Assembly: GCF_014062315.1 (NCBI RefSeq)
Contig: NZ_JACGLT010000007.1
Location: 62,001 to 126,000 of the forward strand
Length of the DNA stretch: 64,000 bases
Reading direction: 5' to 3'
Source: Gelidibacter maritimus
GTDB lineage: Bacteria > Bacteroidota > Bacteroidia > Flavobacteriales > Flavobacteriaceae
Part shown: piece after piece, positions 53,001 to 60,935 of the stretch
Numbering within the stretch: the stretch's first letter is position 1
How the letters are laid out: the number at the start of each line of letters is the position of its first letter
Program-made: the position numbers and the translations under genes
The notes under the pieces: generated by a model
Databases searched by the model: none
What the model saw: the letters and a program-made list of their open reading frames with translations, nothing else
Told to the model about the DNA's origin: nothing

Positions 53001-53077
53001 GGGTTTATTTTGCTATTTTACCCATTGTTGTTTTAGGTTTTTTTAGTAAAAAACTAGTCAAGTTTTTTAAGAAGTGA
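50021..53077 (+). CDS. TPR-CHAT caspase-like protein with C-terminal membrane anchor
   Basis: From ATG 50021, which begins a signal peptide ending in F-G-Y-S-Q, the protein has 1018 residues. TPR-type helical repeats fill about residues 25-560 (for example G-D-Y-S-K-A-V-E-N-Y-Q-A-S-L). A linker precedes the C-terminal CHAT peptidase domain (about 690-980) with His near 849 in L-A-M-H-S and Cys near 892 in L-S-A-C-D-T-G, so the catalytic dyad is present. A final hydrophobic helix (W-V-Y-F-A-I-L-P-I-V-V-L) and basic tail anchor it. CHAT domains are caspase-like proteases, often in signalling or defence. The 3' end overlaps by 24 bp the opposite-strand anti-sigma-like gene, so the genes form a convergent unit. 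Confidence 0.9.
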   Translation: MRHLALFFLPLFWLSFGYSQTIYQKDSLTILADSIHNQGDYDQAISIRKQAIEFQYRAPQDYQTYLNAKYFHTNSAYYEFQSYNYHNSDKGITKKAREQYLDSALQASIKARDLYASVQRPDRMFQYQVQNRVYHQTAYLGNWQHALEQAQLGYEFLEDTLSKTDKIFVDLIYDIGYIHSQLGDYSKAVENYQASLNLYKKIVGENHTDVAQAYNNIAVEYRHLGLRKKELVSLLKAKTIWEDLGGDDNKKHLYSCYGNLFYWYSYYGDFDRAEEYILKKKKLREEEVVKKSGFLRNEEEIYRDQLSNWSDLMHHYARKNDTLKTALYANTILNTIDPNKTLLGFEVKFLTSTLKFYGSIVEKKSNQDALDLVEKAIGLQEKYMTTYYTKSFVFQLYKAELLVSAERYLEAEKVLDALQKLKVDEDIANKFKWTILSARTAQGLYDQNKARLLFDQSFALLNTSDRSIDKLSVSDLLPLISFETIEGFLMMGDFYAQLFQQDGTHENLRKATHRYLLAAKIYNQLYLGQRYNERLFTVYNDINERLLEVGSLQDNNSAVVSEILNTIENNASKLTWSKFVFNTRRQEVDVPKRFINQEENIKSELNFYQDALALAKDGPEEKISLWKDKIYELKSDLVKIQDSIKEENKTYYQLHIKSFDIATLQKSLKERKLILKYIVTNKKLYTFSISKNSIALLPPIDKLKTMSTLKICLDKLKLRKQDYESSFNAMRRLLFDSIDLEPYNRIIIVADGALNYFPFEALLLDKKMPSVGYASSLLLYQEQRKMHSNYETLKVGAFSASNIQNKLPRASDEVNAILDIFEGKSFINASKNEFLEHVEDSNVLHLAMHSNIDELHPEFSSLTFYGENDNQLFISELYHESLDADMAVLSACDTGSGFYENGEGVISLSRAFSYAGVPSTVVSLWKVDDEATAKIMTYFYEHLKLGETKDEALKNAKLDYLNYTEDHLLKHPYYWSGFVLSGNTDALVEARSYWVYFAILPIVVLGFFSKKLVKFFKK

Positions 53078-53785
53078 TTTAGCTTCAGCTAATTTGAAAG
53101 TCTCTCCAGAATCAATAAAAATCCTGAGTTCTTGCTTTGCTTTTTCAACTTGACCAGATTTTAAATACGCCAATGCCAAATACCAATGGGTCCGTTTGGT
53201 CAAGGCATCAGAATAGGTGAGGTGGGTCTTGAAAACTTCAATCGCTTCTTTGGTTTTATCTAAAGCCAAAAGCGAATTCCCTTTATAAAATAACAATTCT
53301 GAATTTTTTGTGCTTTCAAAAGCCTGTTCAAATAACGAAAGAGCAGCCTGATAATCGGTTTCAACGTAAGCAATAAAAGCATTGTTGGCCAATTGGTCAT
53401 TTGCATCAGAACGTATAATGGGCGCGCTAACGTTTTTAGACGGTTCAAAATAAGTGCTAAATAATGCGTCTTTGTTGCTCGGGGTGTTCAATACAAATAA
53501 AAATCCAAGAGCAAAAATTAAAATGGCCGCCACTGCAATCAAGGGTTTTAGCCATTTGGTCTTAGCGAATGCTTTTTTTGGCGATATTTGAGTTTCGTAA
53601 GAAGCTAACTGATTCTTAAATTGAACATCATCATCGGCCTTTGAGACCGCTTGTACATTTTTCAGAAAATCGACTTCTTGTTTAAAATTCTCATTAGTAT
53701 GATAGCGTTTATTGAATTCTAAAAGCTCTACTTCGGTTAGGCGCTTAGAAAAATATTTTTCTATCAATGTTTCATTAATTGTCAT
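53054..53785 (-). CDS. Membrane TPR protein, probable anti-sigma-like partner
   Basis: From ATG 53785 this is a 243-residue protein. A cytoplasmic part of about 75 residues (I-E-K-Y-F-S-K-R-L-T-E-V-E-L-L-E-F, like the zinc-free N-termini of anti-sigma factors) is followed by one helix (L-I-A-V-A-A-I-L-I-F-A-L, near 80-100) and a C-terminal TPR region. The ATG overlaps the TGA of the upstream sigma gene (ATGA at 53782-53785), which decides this start over an earlier in-frame ATG at 53827 and implies coupled translation. An anti-sigma role is inferred from order and topology. Confidence 0.8.
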   Translation of the reverse strand: MTINETLIEKYFSKRLTEVELLEFNKRYHTNENFKQEVDFLKNVQAVSKADDDVQFKNQLASYETQISPKKAFAKTKWLKPLIAVAAILIFALGFLFVLNTPSNKDALFSTYFEPSKNVSAPIIRSDANDQLANNAFIAYVETDYQAALSLFEQAFESTKNSELLFYKGNSLLALDKTKEAIEVFKTHLTYSDALTKRTHWYLALAYLKSGQVEKAKQELRIFIDSGETFKLAEAKSLLKKLD

Positions 53786-54333
53786 CTTGGGGATGTTTTG
53801 ATCAGGTTCTTCAGTGTTTTCAGGCAACGCGATTTTTGACTTCGAACTACCGCTTCACTTTCATAACCGTATTGTTTTGCTATTTCTTCATTGGTTAGTC
53901 CTCTGTAAAAGCTTAATGTTAACATCTGCTGGCAACTTTTTCCTAATTGATTGAAAAAATGCCTTAATAATTTTTGTTCTTCAGTCAGTTCTTGTGTGAT
54001 ATCAACGGTGATGCTTTCGTAATCTGAGTCCGTGTTGTGAAGGTTTGCATTGTAAGAGCTTTTGGAGGCTTCTGCTTTATGTATGTCAAAAATTAAATAC
54101 TTTCCAATTCCAAAGAGATAGGTTTTAAAACTACAGCTGACCTCGTTTAATTTTCCTGAGATGGCATGTTTTCTCATGGCCAAAAAGGCCTCCTGATAAA
54201 TGTCGGCACTGTCAATTTCTGAAATACGATATTTTCTTGAAAAACCAAAAAATTCAGCTCTATGTCGCCCATAAAGTTCTTTTATGAGCGTGTCGTCATT
54301 ATTCTTTAAGGCATCCACGTAATGGTGTTCCAT
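53782..54333 (-). CDS. ECF-type RNA polymerase sigma factor
   Basis: This is a 183-residue sigma-70 family protein of the extracytoplasmic function type. Region 2 contains D-S-A-D-I-Y-Q-E-A-F-L-A near residues 40-55. Region 4 has C-Q-Q-M-L-T-L-S-F-Y-R-G-L-T-N-E-E-I-A near 135-153 followed by a recognition helix and K-S-R-C-L-K-T-L. It is divergent from a run of exported-protein genes, with an 85-bp shared promoter region, and is coupled to the membrane TPR gene. It probably directs transcription of itself and the divergent operon. Confidence 0.92.
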   Translation of the reverse strand: MEHHYVDALKNNDDTLIKELYGRHRAEFFGFSRKYRISEIDSADIYQEAFLAMRKHAISGKLNEVSCSFKTYLFGIGKYLIFDIHKAEASKSSYNANLHNTDSDYESITVDITQELTEEQKLLRHFFNQLGKSCQQMLTLSFYRGLTNEEIAKQYGYESEAVVRSQKSRCLKTLKNLIKTSPR

Positions 54334-54418
54334 ATAAATTGTGAAAATTTTTCTAAGAAAATGTTAACATTAGGTTTTTTCCCACCACTAAAGATAAATC
54401 ATTCTAAATCAAATCAAA
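54334..54418. promoter_or_regulatory. Short divergent promoter region of ECF locus
   Basis: The 85 bp between the sigma gene and the exported-protein operon contain GTTAAC at 54363-54368, resembling -35 elements used by Bacteroidota ECF sigma factors. An AT-rich ACTAAAGATAAATC segment follows about 20 bp downstream that could hold the -10. No standard TAnnTTTG element is seen on the plus strand. The assignment is tentative. Confidence 0.4.
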
Positions 54419-54832
54419 ATGAAATCTAAAATTATAGTATGCCTAATTGTATTGGGTTTTGCAGTACAAAACACCTATTCCCAAAAACGACAGTTGAAAT
54501 CTACCAAGGTAGTATTTGTAGTGAATGAAAAGTCCAACAAAATTGAAGGGTTAGAGCTTTTCGAAAAAGATAGGGCTGAAATGCTGGTTAAAAAATATCC
54601 TAAGAAAAAGTTCTTTTTGGGGAGTGTTAAAGGGAAGTATAAGATAGAAAACAATCAAATCACTCCTTATAAAGGAGCCATCTTTACCATGTACACCGAT
54701 AAAAAGAAATTACCAGGTGATATGTTTCTTCCTGGGGATATGTTTCTTCCTGGAGACATGTTCTCACTCGATAAATCAAAGTTTGAAGTTAAGGAAGTGA
54801 ATGCTTCACAACTCATTTTTAATACCCTATAA
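54419..54832 (+). CDS. Exported protein with triple LPGDMF repeat
   Basis: This is a 137-residue protein with a signal peptide (Q-N-T-Y-S-Q). A beta-rich centre is followed by three tandem hexapeptides L-P-G-D-M-F (54710-54763), then S-L-D-K-S-K. The three 18-bp units differ at several synonymous positions while the peptide is identical. I do not recognise the family. It is the first gene of the divergent operon, 3 bp before the next gene. Confidence 0.8.
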   Translation: MKSKIIVCLIVLGFAVQNTYSQKRQLKSTKVVFVVNEKSNKIEGLELFEKDRAEMLVKKYPKKKFFLGSVKGKYKIENNQITPYKGAIFTMYTDKKKLPGDMFLPGDMFLPGDMFSLDKSKFEVKEVNASQLIFNTL

Positions 54833-54835
54833 CTC

Positions 54836-55660
54836 ATGAAAACACTGAAAATTAAACCAAAACGACTGCATTGGTCTATTTTGTTGCTGATGTGTTTCGT
54901 TTTTACACCAAATGTAAATGCACAGTTCCTGAAAAAGCTCAAAAAACGAGTAGAACAAAAAGTAGAGAATGCAGTTATCGAAAAAACCGCTAACAAGGCT
55001 GCCGAAAAAGCAACGCAGTCCATGGACAAAATGTTTGAGATCAATCCTTTTGGCGGAAGTAACGAAAAAGCAGATCCTGCTTTGGTTGCCGATACTTATG
55101 ATTTTACTTGGAAATATACGTTAAAAATGGCCACAAAGGAAGGGGAGATCGTTTTTGATTATTATCTCAAACCTGATGTAGCCTATTTCGGATTTACGTC
55201 TGCCATGATGAACAATATGTGCACGGTCATGGATAATGACCAAAACGTGATGGCAATTTTTATGGATTCTAAGGGGAACAATATAGGCATGGTCAATCAA
55301 ATACCAGAGATTGATATAGAGGATGCTGATGAAGCCTCCGAAAATTTCACTTTTGAAACATTACCTGACAAGACCATAAACGGGTTTGATTGTAAAGGCG
55401 TCAAAGCGGTGAATGACGGTTATGAAATGACCATGTATTTTATTACGGATGCCGAGATAAGCTTTGATGACATTTATAAAAACAGTAAAACTAAGATTCC
55501 TGATGCGCTCAAAGATTATTTCAATCCTGAAGACAAAGTTTTAATGATCCACATGGACATGAAAAACCTCAAAAAGGAAAAAGAGAGTGCGACGATGGAA
55601 TGTATAGGACTTGAAGAAATTCATAAAACGATCAACAAATCAGATTATAAATTCATGTAA
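54836..55660 (+). CDS. DUF4412-like exported protein
   Basis: This is a 274-residue protein with a signal peptide (P-N-V-N-A-Q). A basic coiled segment (L-K-K-R-V-E-Q-K-V-E, about 33-65) is followed by a domain resembling DUF4412, with D-F-T-W-K-Y near 90 and G-F-D-C-K-G-V near 182. DUF4412 proteins are exported and of unknown function. Position in the operon suggests a role with the neighbouring cell-surface proteins. A 36-bp gap precedes the next gene. Confidence 0.72.
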   Translation: MKTLKIKPKRLHWSILLLMCFVFTPNVNAQFLKKLKKRVEQKVENAVIEKTANKAAEKATQSMDKMFEINPFGGSNEKADPALVADTYDFTWKYTLKMATKEGEIVFDYYLKPDVAYFGFTSAMMNNMCTVMDNDQNVMAIFMDSKGNNIGMVNQIPEIDIEDADEASENFTFETLPDKTINGFDCKGVKAVNDGYEMTMYFITDAEISFDDIYKNSKTKIPDALKDYFNPEDKVLMIHMDMKNLKKEKESATMECIGLEEIHKTINKSDYKFM

Positions 55661-55696
55661 GCTAAAAAGATATTACTAACCTAAAAAAATGAAATT

Positions 55697-58399
55697 ATGA
55701 GAAATTTACTACTCTTCGTTTTGTTTGCAAATCTGACTTTGTTTGGATATTCGCAAACCACATATACTGTAAACAGCACAGCTGATTTGCCAGACGTCAA
55801 TATTAATGATGCTATTTGTGCCGATGCCAATGGCAATTGTACACTACGCGCCGCTATTCAAAATGCAAATAAAACAAGTACTAAAGATATTATCGCGTTT
55901 AATATATCTGGAACGGCTCCATTTACGATTGTAATTACGGGGAGTGAGTTACCAGCCGTTACTAATCCCATAATTATTGATGGTCGTACGCAAACAGGAT
56001 ATACAATAAAAAATTCGCCTGTAATTGAGATCGATGGTTCCACTTTGCCAATAGATAACTCTGGATTGAGACTTTTAGGGGTATCTAATAATTCTGAAAT
56101 TTATGGCTTATCCATTGGTGGTTTTCAAAGGTCGGCTGTAGCTCCATATTATACGGGAGGTTATGGAATTTATGTGAGAACACAAAACACGACTGTTCAA
56201 GGTAATTATCTTGGGCTGAAACCAGATGGCACTACATTAAATCGAAATGAATGGGGCGTATTCTTTTTAGATAGCGGAAATAATAAAGTAGGTGGTACAG
56301 GCGCTTTTGAAGGCAATGTTGTTTCTGGTAATTATTCTGGAGGTGTGACATTTCAAGGTATAGGATGTTCTGATAATGTTGTTCAAGGAAATTTGTTAGG
56401 TACGGATGCTACTGGCCTATTAGCTAGAGGGAACCGTTTTAATCTTCAATTTTTAGATGCGCCCAATAATATCGTAGGAGGCAATACACCAGCAGCTCGA
56501 AATATTATATCGGCTGGTGTGAATGATAGATTTGGAGATGACGAAGCTGAGGTTGAAGATGGGACAGGAATGTCCATCAGTGGTGTTAATTCCACAAACA
56601 TCACTATTATCGGTAACTATATTGGTACAGATATTACAGGGACAGCAGCTTTACCTAATACTAGAGGTGGCATATTACTTCTCTTTGGTGCAAATAATAT
56701 AACTATTGGAGGTGAAGGGGCTGGAGAAGGAAATATCATTTCAGGAAATGGATTCAAAAGTTCAGGAGAACCGTTTTTTGGTGGTATTTATTTTCAAGGA
56801 GGTGAAACAAGTCCTGTTGTTTCAAACACTATAATTGGAAATTATATAGGTATGGATGCTACAGGAAATGTAGCGATGCCTAATTCAATAGGTATTTATA
56901 TTAATGTTGGAAGCAATAATAACACCATTGGTGGAACAACACCTAATGCTCGAAATATTATTTCGGGAAATACATATGAAGGTATTGGGGCACGCTATGG
57001 TGATAATAACCAGATTATAGGTAATTATATTGGTCTAAATTCTTCGGGCAATGCTCCATTACCTAATGCCACTGGAATATGGTTGTATCAGAATTCTACA
57101 AATAATAGTATCGGAGGTGCAAATTCATTGGATAGAAACATTATTTCAGGAAATAGTATAAGAGGAATAATTGCTTCTGGAAGTTCACATAATATTCAAA
57201 ATAATTATATAGGCTTAAATCCAAATGGCGATGGAATTATTAAAAATAATAGTGAAGGTTTAGTATTGTTTGGGGCCTTAGCAGATACTCAAATTTCAGA
57301 AAATGTCATTTCCGGTAATGGTATAAGTTCAACCAGTGGCAGAAATGTACTTTTTCAGGGTGCAAGTGATGCACATTTTTTTAGTAATATGGTTGGTACT
57401 CTACCAGATGGTATTACAGGAGTTGCAAACCCTGGAGGGGGTGTTGTTCTGCTTAATAGTAGCAATAATATCATTGGTGGTGATGATGAAATTAAGGGTA
57501 ATATTATTGCAGGTAACACTGCTAAAGGTATTAATTTGATATTGGCTTGTAATAATAATAGTATTGATAACAACAAGATTGGTGTTGGAGCAGATGGCAC
57601 TACCAATATTGGAAATGGTTCGAGTGGAATAGAAATTTCGGGGGATATCGTGGGGGGTACAATTGCTAATAATATTATAGCAAACAGTCCAAGAGGTGTA
57701 TATCTAAACCCTAGTTCAGGTATAGCGACCCAAATAAGAATCTCACAAAACAGTATTTATAATAACGCAATTATAGGCATTGATTTAGGCGGTGCCACAA
57801 CAAACGATGTTGGTGATGCTGATGCAGGCGTCAACAACCTTCAAAACACCCCAGAAATTAGTGATATTACTTATTTAGGAGGGAATAGTATAGAAATCAC
57901 TTTTGAAGTTACAAGTGCTATGACCAACTCTACATACCCCTTATTAATTGAATTTTTTGGAGCGCTAAATGGTCAAGGCAAGTTTTTTATAGGTTCAGAT
58001 TCTTATACCGCTCCAGGAGCTAAAACCATTACCATAGATCTTCCAAGTGGTTATGATCCCAGCGATTATGAGAATATAGTTGCCACGGCAACCGATGCGA
58101 ATGGAAATACGTCAGAATTTGGAGTGAATGTGAGTTATACTTTATCTATTTCAAAATTTGAAAATCAAATTGTCAAGTTTTATCCCAATCCGGTTACCAA
58201 TAAGTTGTTTATTCAATCGCCATCTTCAAATAACTATCATTTAAAATTGGTTAATACTTTAGGACAAGTGGTGTTGAGCCAGAAAAGCAATAGTGCTTCC
58301 GCAGAATTGGATATGTCCTCATTGTCAAGAGGCCTATATGTTTTGAATGTGCTTGATGAAAAGAGGAATTCCCAAACGATTAAAATCATTAAAAACTAG
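55697..58399 (+). CDS. T9SS-secreted right-handed beta-helix protein
   Basis: This is a 900-residue protein. A signal peptide (F-G-Y-S-Q) is followed by a CSLREA-like start (C-T-L-R-A-A-I-Q-N-A-N near residue 46) and a long parallel beta-helix of repeated N-x-I-G-G... and N-x-I-S-G-N units (about 100-690). A linking beta-domain leads to a type A T9SS sorting domain (about 820-900: F-Y-P-N-P-V, G-L-Y-V-L-N-V). It should be exported across the outer membrane and anchored or released. Beta-helix proteins include adhesins and polysaccharide lyases, but no catalytic set is visible here. Confidence 0.9.
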   Translation: MRNLLLFVLFANLTLFGYSQTTYTVNSTADLPDVNINDAICADANGNCTLRAAIQNANKTSTKDIIAFNISGTAPFTIVITGSELPAVTNPIIIDGRTQTGYTIKNSPVIEIDGSTLPIDNSGLRLLGVSNNSEIYGLSIGGFQRSAVAPYYTGGYGIYVRTQNTTVQGNYLGLKPDGTTLNRNEWGVFFLDSGNNKVGGTGAFEGNVVSGNYSGGVTFQGIGCSDNVVQGNLLGTDATGLLARGNRFNLQFLDAPNNIVGGNTPAARNIISAGVNDRFGDDEAEVEDGTGMSISGVNSTNITIIGNYIGTDITGTAALPNTRGGILLLFGANNITIGGEGAGEGNIISGNGFKSSGEPFFGGIYFQGGETSPVVSNTIIGNYIGMDATGNVAMPNSIGIYINVGSNNNTIGGTTPNARNIISGNTYEGIGARYGDNNQIIGNYIGLNSSGNAPLPNATGIWLYQNSTNNSIGGANSLDRNIISGNSIRGIIASGSSHNIQNNYIGLNPNGDGIIKNNSEGLVLFGALADTQISENVISGNGISSTSGRNVLFQGASDAHFFSNMVGTLPDGITGVANPGGGVVLLNSSNNIIGGDDEIKGNIIAGNTAKGINLILACNNNSIDNNKIGVGADGTTNIGNGSSGIEISGDIVGGTIANNIIANSPRGVYLNPSSGIATQIRISQNSIYNNAIIGIDLGGATTNDVGDADAGVNNLQNTPEISDITYLGGNSIEITFEVTSAMTNSTYPLLIEFFGALNGQGKFFIGSDSYTAPGAKTITIDLPSGYDPSDYENIVATATDANGNTSEFGVNVSYTLSISKFENQIVKFYPNPVTNKLFIQSPSSNNYHLKLVNTLGQVVLSQKSNSASAELDMSSLSRGLYVLNVLDEKRNSQTIKIIKN

Positions 58400-58404
58400 C
58401 AGCG

Positions 58405-58935
58405 GTGGATGTGGAAGCATATTTAAAAATAGTTATGGTATTTGCGCTATTAACCTCATGCCAAAACTCAGCAAAGGAAGTGTCGGGTTTGAGTTCTGAA
58501 CTGGAAAAGGAGAAAACTCCCCAGAAAAAGGAGGTGGTTGTTTCTGAAAATTCGAAACCTGTGAAAACACTCACTAAAGCCGATTTTGAGCGTTTTGTTC
58601 CAAAACAAATCAGCGTTTATAATCTTATACAAGTGGGTGAGGACAAAACCACTGGGGCTGCATCAGGAACTTATATCAAAGGGAAAGATTACGGCAATTC
58701 CATGACTTACATAGTCACAGATGGCCGTAGAAAAGGTTCGGCTGCTTTGAGGAGTTTTAAAAGCATTTACGAATCAAAAACGAAAGCTCCAGAAGGGAGA
58801 GAGTTTGTTAGAAAGGAACGGGATGGATTTAAAACTTTTGCGCTATTGAAACATAAATTTAATTATTCAGTTTTTGTTCCATTTTGGTATATAAAGGTTA
58901 TGGAGTTTTTAATACAGTTAATCCACTTAAAATAA
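58405..58935 (+). CDS. Small exported lipoprotein, unknown function
   Basis: This is a 176-residue protein with a lipobox-like L-L-T-S-C near residue 19. It begins at GTG 58405, with a second GTG at 58411 also possible. A charged linker ([10 protein letters not shown]) is followed by a compact domain containing S-G-T-Y-I-K-G-K and R-R-K-G-S-A-A-L. No family recognised. It lies 5 bp after the beta-helix gene and 5 bp before the RCC1 gene, so it belongs to the operon. Confidence 0.65.
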   Translation: MDVEAYLKIVMVFALLTSCQNSAKEVSGLSSELEKEKTPQKKEVVVSENSKPVKTLTKADFERFVPKQISVYNLIQVGEDKTTGAASGTYIKGKDYGNSMTYIVTDGRRKGSAALRSFKSIYESKTKAPEGREFVRKERDGFKTFALLKHKFNYSVFVPFWYIKVMEFLIQLIHLK

Positions 58936-58940
58936 GAATT

Positions 58941-60329
58941 ATGAAAAAGCAAGTACACATAATAGTTTTGATTTTTAGTATCCTTTTGTTGGTTTCTGAA
59001 AACATTTTCTCTCAATGTTGGCATTCAGTATCGGTTGGAAACAGACATACCATGGCATTGACTCCGGAAGGTAGTTTATGGGCATGGGGTATAAACTCTT
59101 ATGGATTAGGAGATGGCAGTGTTCATTCAAATATCCCAAAACAAATAGGAACAGATACAGATTATAAACTTATATCGACAGAAGAATATAGTTATTTAGC
59201 CATAAAAACCGATGGCTCGCTATGGGGATGGGGCTATAATTGGTTTGGGCAATTGGGTGATGGAACTAACACAAACATAGAGTTTCCAACGAGAATCGGC
59301 ACAGACACTGATTGGGACTGGGTGTCGTCAGGTCACCGCCACAGTGTGGGTATGAAAACTGATGGATCATTATGGGCTTGGGGATCTAATGTAAAAGGTG
59401 AACTAGGAAATGGAGGTTCAGAAAATTCTCATCTGCCTATTCAGGTTGTGAGCCAAAACGATGCTACCAAATGGAAAAAGGCTTTTGCTGGGTGGATTAT
59501 AACGATAGCCATAAAAACTGATGGTACTTTGTGGGCTTGGGGAGATAATTCAGGAGGGCAATTGGGTGATGGAACAACCACAACAAAGCGAGTGCCAACT
59601 AAAATAGGAACCGATACGGATTGGGAAGCCATAGCTACGGGGTATCAACACGTTATCGCAATCAAGACCGATGGAACATTATGGGCTTGGGGCGTTAATA
59701 ATTTTGGGCAATTAGGCGATGGGACAAATTTACAGCGATTAACCCCAACTCAAATAGGAACAGATACTGATTGGAAAACGGTAGATGCAGGTCTTCACCA
59801 TACCCTAGCAACAAAAACGGATGGCACTTTGTGGGCATGGGGTTTGAATGGAGCAGGTTCAGTGGGAGACAATACGATTATTAATAGAAATGTTCCTGTT
59901 CAAATTGGGACGGATCAGGATTGGGAATCTGTATCGGCTGGTAACCTTCAGTCCAAAGCCCTGAAAACAGACGGAAATATATGGGCTTGGGGATTCAACA
60001 ATAATGGACAGGTAGGAAATGGAACAAACACCGCATCAGTAAGAGCGCCAGTTTTGACAAACTGTGGGGTCTTGTCTCTTGATGATAGAGAACAAAGTGT
60101 TTATTCAATTTACCCAAATCCAGTCTCAAACATTCTAATTATTAACAAACCAATTGGCGGTAATTATCAATTGAACGTTATCAATCAATTAGGTCAAATT
60201 GTTTTAAGACAAAATAAGAACATATCATCTACTTCATTGGATGTTTCAGCCTTATCAAAAGGCCTTTATTTTCTAAATATCAACTCTGAAAACAAAGGGG
60301 AACAGATTATCAAATTCATTAAGAACTAA
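58941..60329 (+). CDS. T9SS-secreted RCC1-repeat beta-propeller protein
   Basis: From ATG 58941 ([10 protein letters not shown]) this is a 462-residue protein. After a signal peptide (N-I-F-S-Q) come about seven RCC1-type repeats, each with G-S/T-L-W-A-W-G followed by G-Q-L-G-D-G-T and P-T-x-I-G-T-D-T-D-W, about 50 residues long, forming a seven-bladed propeller. The C-terminus is a type A T9SS sorting domain (I-Y-P-N-P-V, G-L-Y-F-L-N-I). Surface-exposed RCC1 propellers are usually ligand-binding, and a specific target is not visible. Confidence 0.92.
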   Translation: MKKQVHIIVLIFSILLLVSENIFSQCWHSVSVGNRHTMALTPEGSLWAWGINSYGLGDGSVHSNIPKQIGTDTDYKLISTEEYSYLAIKTDGSLWGWGYNWFGQLGDGTNTNIEFPTRIGTDTDWDWVSSGHRHSVGMKTDGSLWAWGSNVKGELGNGGSENSHLPIQVVSQNDATKWKKAFAGWIITIAIKTDGTLWAWGDNSGGQLGDGTTTTKRVPTKIGTDTDWEAIATGYQHVIAIKTDGTLWAWGVNNFGQLGDGTNLQRLTPTQIGTDTDWKTVDAGLHHTLATKTDGTLWAWGLNGAGSVGDNTIINRNVPVQIGTDQDWESVSAGNLQSKALKTDGNIWAWGFNNNGQVGNGTNTASVRAPVLTNCGVLSLDDREQSVYSIYPNPVSNILIINKPIGGNYQLNVINQLGQIVLRQNKNISSTSLDVSALSKGLYFLNINSENKGEQIIKFIKN

Positions 60330-60340
60330 AGAAATCAGTC

Positions 60341-60913
60341 ATGAGAAAATATAGGTACATATTCATTTTTATTGCACTCCTTTTTTCCTGTAAAGGGAAT
60401 GGGCAAACTACTGATCCCGTATCAACGCATGACGAACCCAATCCAGACTTCGTGTTCAGCGGAGATTACAACGATTTGCTCACCTTGGAAATGGCATCCA
60501 GAATTACCGGATTCGACGCTTCAAAGGCCAAGAAGATGAATACCATGAAAGGGATGATGGGCGAAACACTTCGTTATTATTGGGAAAATGGAAGAGAAGT
60601 AGTGAAAGAAAAATCGGCTTCAAATCGTAAAAGAATGAGCTACCCGCGATCTGATCTCGTTCAGTTAAAATGGGTGGATGGCGAAGCAGATTTGGAATCT
60701 TTTTTAGACTTCATAGATCTTGAGGCGCATCCGGAATTAGTAGAAGTCAATGGCGTTGGCCAACGTGCCTATTGGAACCCGAAAAAACAACATTTAGAGG
60801 TGTATTATAACGGCGTTTCCTTTACACTGAAGGTCGATATCTCCAATGATGAAAACTTGGATAAAGAAAAGACCATCGATTTGGCAAAACTAATTATTAC
60901 TGAACAATTTTAA
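60341..60913 (+). CDS. Exported lipoprotein, unknown function
   Basis: This is a 190-residue protein with lipobox A-L-L-F-S-C (Cys near residue 17). A short polar linker is followed by a domain with L-E-M-A-S-R-I-T-G-F and R-Y-Y-W-E-N-G-R near residues 50-90, then G-V-G-Q-R-A-Y-W-N-P near 145. It resembles small Bacteroidota lipoproteins of unknown role. It lies 11 bp after the RCC1 gene and 22 bp before the vWA protein gene. Confidence 0.7.
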   Translation: MRKYRYIFIFIALLFSCKGNGQTTDPVSTHDEPNPDFVFSGDYNDLLTLEMASRITGFDASKAKKMNTMKGMMGETLRYYWENGREVVKEKSASNRKRMSYPRSDLVQLKWVDGEADLESFLDFIDLEAHPELVEVNGVGQRAYWNPKKQHLEVYYNGVSFTLKVDISNDENLDKEKTIDLAKLIITEQF

Positions 60914-60935
60914 TATCTACAGATGAAACTTAATC

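Noticed and set aside
58860-58940. Possible frameshift at the end of the lipoprotein gene (alternative frame reads Y-K-G-Y-G-V-F-N-T)
   Set aside because: The alternative frame has no stop before the RCC1 gene start and would fuse the two genes. The present stop at 58935 with a separate ATG at 58941 is simpler.
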